Assembly (NCBI GenBank): GCA_964393605.1
Contig: CAYMUL010000006.1
Span: forward strand, 1-64,000
DNA from: CAYMUL01 sp964393605
GTDB lineage: Bacteria; Bacteroidota; Ignavibacteria; Ignavibacteriales; Ignavibacteriaceae
DNA length: 64,000 nt
Direction: 5' to 3'
Shown here: positions 51,269 to 59,454 of the stretch, in pieces
Position numbering within the stretch: position 1 is the first letter of the stretch
How the letters are laid out: each line of letters starts with the position of its first letter
The notes under the pieces: generated by a model
Told to the model about the DNA's origin: nothing
Databases searched by the model: none
The model's input: only the letters and a program-made list of their open reading frames with translations
Made by a program: the position numbers and the translations under genes

Positions 51269-52941
51269 GTAGCGATGTTGAAAATAATCTTCTCAGAAGA
51301 AATTTAACGGCACTGATCGAATTCAGCAGAATTGTGAACTCGAGTATGAATCTTGATTTTACATTGAATAATCTGCTTCTTTCTACTCTGGGAAAATTTT
51401 TAGCTACGAAAGGAATTGTTGCACTCTACATCAACGGCAAATTGGAAGTACGTGCATCAAAAGGAATTTCTGAAAATGAACTTCAAAATTTTCCGTTGCT
51501 AAATTTAGAATCAAACATTAACGGTGAAATCGAAAATTATATTCGGGAAAATAATCTCTCCTTCGCACAAGAAATTGAATCTTCACGCGCAAAATTGGGA
51601 ATAATAATTCTCGGACACAAAATCACGAAAGCCGAATACTCGAACGAAGAAAAAGAATTTCTCAAAACTATTTTGAACCTCGCTTCCACGGCGATTGACA
51701 ATTCGCACTTCATCAGCGAATTGAAGAATGTCAATCTCAGTCTTGATACACGCATCAATCGTCTTACTTCTCTTTTTGAATTAAGCAAAGAGTTCGGACT
51801 TTTAAATGAAGAGGGAAGAATTGCAAAACTTTTATTGTATTCTTTACTCGGGCATTTTTTGGTTTCGACTTATGCAATCATTTACAATGACGAAAATAAA
51901 TTTAAAGTGCTCGAATCTACCGGTTCAAAATCCGCTTTGAGCGAAGCGATTAAAAAAATTAATATATCGGAAATCAACTCTGCTTTAAGTAAAGAAGAAC
52001 TCTCGACAGTTTCGGATGAATTGACAAAGATGAATTTTGTTCTTGGCGTTCCGATGCGGATGAGAAATGAAACAAAGGGTTTAATCCTTTTGGGAAAACG
52101 AATGAACAACAACGATTATGTCGACAATGATCTTGAATTTATTTTTTCGCTCGGTAGCATGGCATTAGTTAGTTTGGAAAACCGGCGATTGTTCCGCGAA
52201 GCACTCGAAAAACAAAAATTGGAAGAAGAACTTGAAATTGCTCGGGAGATTCAAAAAAATCTTTTTCCAAGAATAATTCCATCGACAAAAAATTTTGACA
52301 TTGCCGCTGAAAGTATCAGCTCAAAACAAGTCGGCGGCGATTATTATGATCTAATAAAAAACGATTTTGGAAATTACATTGCGGCAATCGGAGATGTCTC
52401 CGGCAAGGGCGTTCCCGCATCATTATTAATGGCGAACTTGCAGGCGTTTTTAAAATCAATTTGCAAACAAGAAGTTAAGATTGATGCAGCAACAGGATTG
52501 CTCAATGATCTTGTGTTTGAAAATACTAACGACGGAAGATTCATTACTTTCTTTTGGATGATTGTTAATGACGATGAGAGAAAAATTACTTATGTGAATG
52601 CAGGTCATAACCCACCAATTTTATTGAAAGAAAATAATCTCGTTCATCTCGATTTAGGGGGAATAATTCTCGGAGTTGTTAAAACGATGATGCCATATCT
52701 TTCCGAAGAGGTGAAACTTGATTCCGGTGATGTAATTGTCCTTTTCACAGACGGAGTAACAGAAGCAAAAAATAAATTTGATGAAGAATTCGGCGACGAT
52801 AAATTCGAAAACCTTCTACTCGAATTAAAAAAATTCTCCGCCGATGAAATCTTAAAAAAAATTAAAATTGAATTAGAAAAATTTTCCGATGGAGTTTCTC
52901 AATCGGATGATATAACTATCGTGGTGATTAAAGCAAAATGA
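51265..52941 (+). CDS. GAF-GAF-SpoIIE (PP2C) phosphatase, soluble
   Basis: A 558-residue protein without membrane helices. Two GAF-like regions (about 15-150 and 165-315), a linker helix (KQKLEEELEIAREIQKNLFP) and a PP2C domain (about 335-558: VGGDYYDLIK, IGDVSGKGVPASLLMANL, LFTDGVTEAKN, QSDDITIVVI). It is a cytosolic input arm of the switch. It overlaps both the kinase gene and the next phosphatase gene by 4 bases (ATGA), so expression is tightly coupled. Confidence 0.92.
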   Translation: MSSDVENNLLRRNLTALIEFSRIVNSSMNLDFTLNNLLLSTLGKFLATKGIVALYINGKLEVRASKGISENELQNFPLLNLESNINGEIENYIRENNLSFAQEIESSRAKLGIIILGHKITKAEYSNEEKEFLKTILNLASTAIDNSHFISELKNVNLSLDTRINRLTSLFELSKEFGLLNEEGRIAKLLLYSLLGHFLVSTYAIIYNDENKFKVLESTGSKSALSEAIKKINISEINSALSKEELSTVSDELTKMNFVLGVPMRMRNETKGLILLGKRMNNNDYVDNDLEFIFSLGSMALVSLENRRLFREALEKQKLEEELEIAREIQKNLFPRIIPSTKNFDIAAESISSKQVGGDYYDLIKNDFGNYIAAIGDVSGKGVPASLLMANLQAFLKSICKQEVKIDAATGLLNDLVFENTNDGRFITFFWMIVNDDERKITYVNAGHNPPILLKENNLVHLDLGGIILGVVKTMMPYLSEEVKLDSGDVIVLFTDGVTEAKNKFDEEFGDDKFENLLLELKKFSADEILKKIKIELEKFSDGVSQSDDITIVVIKAK

Positions 52942-55496
52942 ACATCAAACAAAAAACAAAAGCGATTTATCTCAAGTCGAGAGCCAAATTAATCAACTTG
53001 CTTACGATAACTTTCGGAGCATTGATAATTATTTTGATTAGCGCGCAGTTCACTTTTCTTCGCAGTTCTAATGATGAATGTTTGTGGGTTACAAATAAAG
53101 TAGCAGAAAAACAACACAAAGTATTTTTTGATCACGTACGTTACGGAGGTGTAACTTACAACGCAGGCATCAGAAACGGCGATGAGTTTGTAAGTCTAAA
53201 TGGAATTAAATTCAAAAGTACTTTCGATGCACAAAGAATTTTGGATACGATTGATGAAGGTGAATACGCTAATTATGAAGTGAAACGAGGAGACCTCACA
53301 ATCATTACACAGGTGCGCGTAAAAAAATTGATGAACTTTTTTCTGGCAAGCTTTTCTATCTTCAGTTTAATTTGGTTATTGGTCGGACATTTAACTTTAA
53401 CTGCAAAACCGGACGGAAAAGTTCAGAAAATATTTTATTTAATTCCTGTGCTCGGAATTTATATCATCGGCACTAACACACTATTTCAAAAATTCGATTA
53501 TACATTGGCGAATAAACTTTGGTTCATGTCGAACACGTTTATATTCAACTTCGCATTTGTGTTGGCTCCGTTATTGATCTTTAGATTTTTCAGTCTCTTT
53601 CCGCAAAAACATGAGTTTGTAAATAACAAATGGTTTGTTCGAACTATTTATTCGGCCGTAATAATTTTCGGTTTGTATCTGAACTTTCACATGTTCTCTC
53701 AGCCAATCAAAAGTATTGCTGATTTTATAAAAGTCGGACAGATTTATAGGCACGTGAACACAACATACTTTGCATCATTAGTCATCGGGTTGATTTTATT
53801 TTCGATAAATTTTTACAGGCAAAAGGATAAATCTAAACGGAAAACATTGACATTTATTTTTGTGTCCTTCATCCTCACAATTGTATCGTTGATTTATGTT
53901 AGCGTCATCGCACCGCAGATAAGTGATATTGTGTTTAACGCGCCGGAATTCTACACGCCGGTTATATTAATTACGCTCCTTCCCATTTCACTCGGCTATT
54001 CGATATTCAAATATCAATTGATGGATCTTTCCGATGTTATCACGCGGACAATTATGTACGGCTCGGTAACGGTAACTCTTGCAATTCTCTACTTCATATC
54101 AATTTATGGACTCGGAAGTTTAATAGGCGGCTCGTTCTCATCTAATTATCAAAATATCATTACGGCAATATCATTTGTGTTATTCGCAGTGATATTCCAA
54201 ACTACGCGCGAACGTTATCAAGAAATTCTTACAAAAAAATTCTTTCCCGAACAATATGCATATCAAAGATTGTTAATCGATTTCAGCAAGGAATTAAGCG
54301 GTTTGCCCGGCATCGGGAATATCAAAGAAAAAATATTTGAAACTTTTGCAATGTCTTTAAGGATTGATGTCTTTGCTCTATTCTTAAAGAATCATGAAAA
54401 TATTTTTTCGGCGGCTTGCTCGAAAGGCGTTTCGACCAACATTCACGAAATAATTATTGATGCAGAAAAATTGAAATTATTTCTTGAAGAAAAAAAATTA
54501 TCATCATCGCTTTCCAATCTTGAACAAAATCATTTTCAGGAAATCTTTCCCGAACAATATGAAGAAATTAAAAGTGAAAATATTTATACCGCGATTCCTT
54601 TAACGCATTCAAATAGTATTATCGGTTTTCTTCTTATCGGTTTGAAATATACCGGTCATCAATTTACCGGGAAAGATTTAGAGTTGATTCACACCGTGTC
54701 AACTCAAGCCGCAGTGGCTTTAGAGAATGCACGATTAATTGAAGCAGAAGCGCAAAAAATAAAAATTGAAAGAGACTTGCAAGTTGCAAAAGGAATTCAA
54801 GAAGGTTTGTTGCCGAAGACGATGCCGAAAACCGAACGTCTTGAAATTTTCGGAAAGATGATTCCCGCGATGCACATTGGCGGAGATTATTTTGATGTTA
54901 TCGAAGCTTCTTCTTCCAAATTATTTCTTGCCATCGGAGATGTTTCGGGGAAAGGGCTTTCAGCCGCATTATACATGACGAAAGTTCAAACGCTACTTCA
55001 CCTTTATTGTAAAATTTATCAATCGCCGAAACAAATTTTAGAAACGATGAACGCCGAACTTTACAATTCGATCAACCGTGCATGGTTTATTACTCTCACG
55101 CTCGCAATAGTTGATCTTGATGAAATGAAAATTACTTTTGCACGTGCAGGGCACATGCCGACTTTTTACAGCATCAACGGAAAAATTACAGAGTACACAC
55201 CAAAAGGTATCGGGCTCGGCTTAGCACCGAATAATATTTTTTCGGAGAACATGATTGAGCAAACTGCGCCGTTAGTTAAAGATAGTTTGTTATTCTTTTA
55301 TTCCGATGGAGTGAATGAAATGATGAATGAAAAAGAAGAGATATTTGGGAATGAAAAAATAGTTGATTGTATTTCAACATACGCAAAGGAAGATGCAGAA
55401 ACGATTTTCAAAAACCTTTGGAGTGAACTCGAAACCTTTCGCGGTACCGCCGAGCAGCACGATGATGTTACTGCGCTCATCGTAAAAGTAAAATAA
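52938..55496 (+). CDS. PDZ-7TM-GAF-SpoIIE (PP2C) phosphatase
   Basis: An 852-residue protein. One helix (about 17-38), then a PDZ-like domain outside the membrane (about 60-132: YGGVTYNAGIRNGDEFVSLN), seven or so membrane helices (about 134-400), a GAF-like domain (about 430-610) and a PP2C domain (about 640-852: IGGDYFDVIE, IGDVSGKGLSAALYMTKV, FYSDGVNEMMN, QHDDVTALIV). The linker IKIERDLQVAKGIQEGLLP matches the other two phosphatases. PDZ points to sensing of exported or misfolded proteins. It ends the cluster. Confidence 0.87.
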   Translation: MNIKQKTKAIYLKSRAKLINLLTITFGALIIILISAQFTFLRSSNDECLWVTNKVAEKQHKVFFDHVRYGGVTYNAGIRNGDEFVSLNGIKFKSTFDAQRILDTIDEGEYANYEVKRGDLTIITQVRVKKLMNFFLASFSIFSLIWLLVGHLTLTAKPDGKVQKIFYLIPVLGIYIIGTNTLFQKFDYTLANKLWFMSNTFIFNFAFVLAPLLIFRFFSLFPQKHEFVNNKWFVRTIYSAVIIFGLYLNFHMFSQPIKSIADFIKVGQIYRHVNTTYFASLVIGLILFSINFYRQKDKSKRKTLTFIFVSFILTIVSLIYVSVIAPQISDIVFNAPEFYTPVILITLLPISLGYSIFKYQLMDLSDVITRTIMYGSVTVTLAILYFISIYGLGSLIGGSFSSNYQNIITAISFVLFAVIFQTTRERYQEILTKKFFPEQYAYQRLLIDFSKELSGLPGIGNIKEKIFETFAMSLRIDVFALFLKNHENIFSAACSKGVSTNIHEIIIDAEKLKLFLEEKKLSSSLSNLEQNHFQEIFPEQYEEIKSENIYTAIPLTHSNSIIGFLLIGLKYTGHQFTGKDLELIHTVSTQAAVALENARLIEAEAQKIKIERDLQVAKGIQEGLLPKTMPKTERLEIFGKMIPAMHIGGDYFDVIEASSSKLFLAIGDVSGKGLSAALYMTKVQTLLHLYCKIYQSPKQILETMNAELYNSINRAWFITLTLAIVDLDEMKITFARAGHMPTFYSINGKITEYTPKGIGLGLAPNNIFSENMIEQTAPLVKDSLLFFYSDGVNEMMNEKEEIFGNEKIVDCISTYAKEDAETIFKNLWSELETFRGTAEQHDDVTALIVKVK

Positions 55497-55504
55497 TTTT
55501 TCAG

Positions 55505-56059
55505 CTACTTCTTTTCTCGTTTAAGAAATTCATCTTTTAGAGAAATGAATTCATCCTTTTCGGGAATAATCTCACCGCTTATTAAAGTTTTTAATGTTAA
55601 ATGCTTAACAGAATTTTCCCAAAAGACGACAGGCATAATATCTTCGTTATAAAAACCGTTTGATTCAACAAAAGTTTCATCCACACTTTTTAAGTGATAC
55701 ATAATCGGGCTTTCGTTGTTGAACTTAAAGAAATTTAAGTCTGAAATATTATTAAAATCAAATTCAATCTTTCCGTTAAGTTGATCATTCTCTAAGTACA
55801 ATTTCTTCGATTTAATTTTCAGGTTAGGAAATTCTTGCTCGAAGAGATTTCCATCAATGTATTCAGATACTAAGTTTTCAAAATCTTTTTCGGGTGAATC
55901 TTCTTCGGAGTAACGTTGGCTGAGCAAATTCTTGTACACAATTTCACCATTGCCCGAACCATCTTCCGAAATGTGAATTGAAATTTCTTTAAACTCGGTT
56001 GTCAAACATCCGGTTACGAAAAAAAGTAATGCGAAAGAAGTGAGAAGTAAGTGTTTCAT
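55505..56059 (-). CDS. Small lipoprotein of unknown function
   Basis: A 184-residue protein with a perfect lipobox (VTGC, Cys18), so it is lipid-anchored. The mature part is beta/alpha mixed, acidic, with no recognised domain (ISIHISEDGSGNGEIVYKNL near 27). It runs convergent with the phosphatase gene 8 bases away, and lies downstream of the secDF terminator, so it has its own promoter in 56060-56080 or reads through from secF. Confidence 0.7.
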   Translation of the reverse strand: MKHLLLTSFALLFFVTGCLTTEFKEISIHISEDGSGNGEIVYKNLLSQRYSEEDSPEKDFENLVSEYIDGNLFEQEFPNLKIKSKKLYLENDQLNGKIEFDFNNISDLNFFKFNNESPIMYHLKSVDETFVESNGFYNEDIMPVVFWENSVKHLTLKTLISGEIIPEKDEFISLKDEFLKREKK

Positions 56060-56079
56060 AAATTCATCCTTGTTTAAAA

Positions 56080-56108
56080 TAAAAAAGGCTACTCGATTCA
56101 GTAGCCTT
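56080..56108 (-). terminator. Terminator of the secDF operon
   Basis: aaggctact (56085-56093) pairs with agtagcctt (56100-56108), 9 bp. On the minus strand the stem runs into TTTTTTA. It lies 19 bases after the secF stop. Confidence 0.87.
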
Positions 56109-56126
56109 AAATTAAAAGAATAAAAA

Positions 56127-57266
56127 CTAAAATTCTAATTTCTTTTTGTATTTGTTTGCGAAATCAAGAACCATTGCGCTTGCAACGAAGATTGAAGAAT
56201 AAGTTCCGATGATGATACCGAAGAAGAGGGTGAACGCAAAAGCTCTTAAAACTTCTCCGCCGAAAATCAGAAGAACCAAAATGGTTAGAAGTGTTGTTCC
56301 GCCTGTGAGTATGGTTCTACTCATAGTTTTATTTATACTCATATTGACAACTTTTTCAAGTGCTTCGGTCTTATGAATTTTTAACGACTCACGCACACGA
56401 TCGAAAACAATTACTGTATCGTTGATTGAATATCCGACAAGAGTTAAAAATGCCGCAACAACGGTGAGCGAAATTTCAAGATTTAATCCCGGTATCAATC
56501 CATAAAGAATCGAATACAAGCCGAGTGTAATCAACACATCATGAAACAGAGCAGTAACTGCGCCGAGTGCAAAGATGAATTTAAATCTGAAGCCGAGATA
56601 AATCAATATTGCAACAAGCGAAAGAAACACGGCAATAATTGCGTCGCGTTTTAGTTCACTTCCTACTTTGGGACCGACAATATCTTCTCTTAAAATTTGG
56701 AACTTATTGTCAGCATAACTTTTAGAAAGATTTTCCTTTATCCAATCGGAAATTCCAATTCTTACAATCGCTTGAAGATTATCCTGTTCTTCCGAAACTT
56801 TGCCGGCTTGAAATCCCGCGAGATAAAGTTCATCTACAATTGACGAGGTTGTATCCGGGTTAGCAAATTGATATGTGATGGAATTATTAGTTCTATCTAC
56901 AATTTGCTTTTCAATACCCGGGAAAGATTTGTCAATTGTGTTTTCAATTGAGGATTGAACTTTCGGATACAGATCGGTTGGGATATCTTGCAGTTCGGTT
57001 CGAATCAACACGCCGCGTTCACCGCCGAATGTTTTTACTTCGATATCTCCTAGCCCGATATTCGCAAGCTTTGATCTCACATCACTTATGTCAACGGATT
57101 TTTGGAATTCAAGAACTATTTCACTTCCGCCCTGGAAGTCAATTCCATATTCCAAACCTCTGATTATAATGTTAGCGAATCCAATTAAAAAAATAGCGGA
57201 AGAGATAATGTAAAACATCTTTCTCTTCCCCATAAAATCTACATTTAAATTTTCAAAAATTCTCAT
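56127..57266 (-). CDS. secF: Protein translocase subunit SecF
   Basis: A 379-residue membrane protein with six helices and a periplasmic domain. Marks: GLEYGIDFQGGSEIVLEF near residue 31, and the C-terminal half with GYSINDTVIVFDRVRE and NMSINKTMSRTILTGGTTLL. It helps SecYEG export proteins using the proton gradient. SecF is separate here, although many Bacteroidota carry a fused SecDF. secD precedes it by 20 bases on the same strand. Confidence 0.95.
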   Translation of the reverse strand: MRIFENLNVDFMGKRKMFYIISSAIFLIGFANIIIRGLEYGIDFQGGSEIVLEFQKSVDISDVRSKLANIGLGDIEVKTFGGERGVLIRTELQDIPTDLYPKVQSSIENTIDKSFPGIEKQIVDRTNNSITYQFANPDTTSSIVDELYLAGFQAGKVSEEQDNLQAIVRIGISDWIKENLSKSYADNKFQILREDIVGPKVGSELKRDAIIAVFLSLVAILIYLGFRFKFIFALGAVTALFHDVLITLGLYSILYGLIPGLNLEISLTVVAAFLTLVGYSINDTVIVFDRVRESLKIHKTEALEKVVNMSINKTMSRTILTGGTTLLTILVLLIFGGEVLRAFAFTLFFGIIIGTYSSIFVASAMVLDFANKYKKKLEF

Positions 57267-57286
57267 CTTCTTAAACTCCTTATTTC

Positions 57287-59239
57287 TTAACCGACAGAAA
57301 TCTTATAACCTTTGTGAACCATTATATCGAAGATAATTCTGGCAATAACAAGTGCGCTGAACAAACTTGTAGCGATACCAATCATCAGCGTTAAAGCGAA
57401 CCCTTGAATTGGTCCTGTGCCGAATTGATATAGAATTACTCCCGTAAAAAATGTTGTAATATTACCGTCAAAAATTGCCGAAAATGCTTTCTTAAATCCG
57501 CTATCTATTGATGCTTTTATTGTTTTACCCGTTGTAAGTTCTTCCCTAATTCTTTCATAGATTAGCACGTTTGCATCAACAGCCATACCGATTGTTAGAA
57601 CGATACCTGCGATACCGGGTAGTGTTAAAGTGGCACCAAAGGCGGCTAAAACGCCAATGATGAATAAGACTGTGCATGTTAGCGACACACCCGCAATTGA
57701 ACCTGCTTTTTGATAGTAGAACAGCATAAAAATTCCAACAATCAAATATCCAATTAGTGCTGAATTTAATCCCTTAGAAATAGAATCCTGACCTAATGAC
57801 GGTCCGACAGTTCTCTCTTCAATAATATCAACAGGAGCGGGGAGTGCGCCGGCTTTCAAAACTATTTCGAGCAGTTTTGCTTCTTGCATATCTGCCATTC
57901 CTTCAATTTGAGATCGTCCACCGGGAATTTTACCTCGAATAACGGGTGCAGAAAAAACTGAGCCGTCAAGGATAATTGCACATCGCTTATCAACATTTGA
58001 ACCTGTAATTCTCGCCCATTCAGTTGCACCTTCGGAATTCATTTCCATTGTAACAATCGGTGCGGATGTTCCGGGGTCAATTGTGGCAACGGCATTTGTA
58101 ATTACACCACCTGTTAGTTCTGCAGATTTATTCACGCAGTATAATAGAAAAATTCCTTCACCCTCTTGAAAAGTAATTGGTTTTGCGGAGAAGAGAAATT
58201 CAATATTATCCGGCATAACTTTTTTGACTTCAGGACGCGATAACATTCTTTCAATTTTCGATTTCTCGGTTTCTTTAACGTATGCATCAGCACTTCTTCC
58301 CTGCGGATCCAAAAGTGCAACAGAAAAGAAAGGATGTTCTTTCGCAAATTCTTCTGCTGTTAGTTGTCTATTCGGATCAGTTGTGTCTGCATTCTTGGCA
58401 GTATCGGTTATAGCCGCTTTTGTCGTATCGTTTGAAGCCAAAGTGGTCGAGTCATCTATTGAAGTTGAATCATCAAAAGATTTACCTGCGAGTACCTGGT
58501 CAATTTTTTCCATGACGGCAAAAGTAAATTCAGGATCGCGCACGAGTTTGAACTCGAGCAGCGCAGTTCCTTGCAGAAGTTGCCGTGCTTCTTCTTCTTT
58601 CGCTATGCCAGGTAATTCAATAATAATTCGTCTGTCACCCTGGCGTTGAATGCTTGGCTCGGAAACACCGTACTGGTCAACTCTGTTACGGATAATTTCA
58701 ACCGCTCTATTGACTGCATCTTCAGTTTGAGATTTCAAATCAGAAATTATTTTATCATCATCCTCACGGATAGAGCCGAAGTATCTGCTCAGTCTGATCT
58801 TTCTATCTTGAAGTTTGCGTACAAGAATGTCAACGACCGGTTCATCGGAAAGAGACGCTTCTTTAATAGCAGATTGTAAAATTTCCCGATAAGTATCATC
58901 GGGATCATTAGCAAGTTTTTCAAGAAGTTTTGCAGTGTTCACTTCCATTACAAGCCGCATACCGCCTTGCAAATCAAGCCCGAGTTTCATTCGCTTCATT
59001 CTTGCATCACGAATTGAAGCGTCAGCAAGTTTTATCGAATCCTCAATGGAAGTTAAAAATTTATTTAATTGGTCTTCGGAAATATCCGGGTTGGATTTTT
59101 TAAGACTGTCAAGTTTTAAATCTAAAGTCTTTGCAATAGTTTGGGTGTTTTGATAATCCTGAAAAGTAGGATAAAGATAAAATACACTCAGCCCGATTGC
59201 AGCAACAATGATTATTAATCGAAATCGAAATTCTTTCAT
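57287..59239 (-). CDS. secD: Protein translocase subunit SecD
   Basis: A 650-residue protein, somewhat longer than E. coli SecD (615). First helix, then periplasmic P1 domain with LGLDLQGGMRLVMEVNT and ELPGIAKEEEARQLLQGTAL, then five helices with GMAVDANVLIYERIREEL. About residues 255-295 form a Ser/Thr/Asp-rich insertion (SIDDSTTLASNDTTKAAITD and so on) that looks like a flexible loop. It pairs with SecF to pull preproteins through the Sec channel. The operon is secD-secF with a terminator. Confidence 0.95.
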   Translation of the reverse strand: MKEFRFRLIIIVAAIGLSVFYLYPTFQDYQNTQTIAKTLDLKLDSLKKSNPDISEDQLNKFLTSIEDSIKLADASIRDARMKRMKLGLDLQGGMRLVMEVNTAKLLEKLANDPDDTYREILQSAIKEASLSDEPVVDILVRKLQDRKIRLSRYFGSIREDDDKIISDLKSQTEDAVNRAVEIIRNRVDQYGVSEPSIQRQGDRRIIIELPGIAKEEEARQLLQGTALLEFKLVRDPEFTFAVMEKIDQVLAGKSFDDSTSIDDSTTLASNDTTKAAITDTAKNADTTDPNRQLTAEEFAKEHPFFSVALLDPQGRSADAYVKETEKSKIERMLSRPEVKKVMPDNIEFLFSAKPITFQEGEGIFLLYCVNKSAELTGGVITNAVATIDPGTSAPIVTMEMNSEGATEWARITGSNVDKRCAIILDGSVFSAPVIRGKIPGGRSQIEGMADMQEAKLLEIVLKAGALPAPVDIIEERTVGPSLGQDSISKGLNSALIGYLIVGIFMLFYYQKAGSIAGVSLTCTVLFIIGVLAAFGATLTLPGIAGIVLTIGMAVDANVLIYERIREELTTGKTIKASIDSGFKKAFSAIFDGNITTFFTGVILYQFGTGPIQGFALTLMIGIATSLFSALVIARIIFDIMVHKGYKISVG

Positions 59240-59429
59240 ATCAAGTTATTCTGAAATAATGACTTATAAAAATATTTAAGACTTCAAAATTAACTCCTGA
59301 TGTGGTCAAAAGTCAATTAAATTTAAAGGTATTGTTTATGATGTATCAAATATTATTGAAAAACTCTCGCCGTTGGGGGCAAAAGTCGGTATTTATGATG
59401 AAAATTATTAATCAAAACCAATACATCCT

Positions 59430-59437
59430 TATATTTG
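59430..59437 (+). promoter_or_regulatory. Candidate -7 box of the pepF gene
   Basis: tatatttg is a full match to TAnnTTTG, 18 bases before the first TTG start. No clear TTTG is found about 20 bases further upstream, so the call is weak. The rest of the 215-bp divergent gap to secD shows no other signal. Confidence 0.28.
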
Positions 59438-59454
59438 CGACGTTTTTGTAAAAT

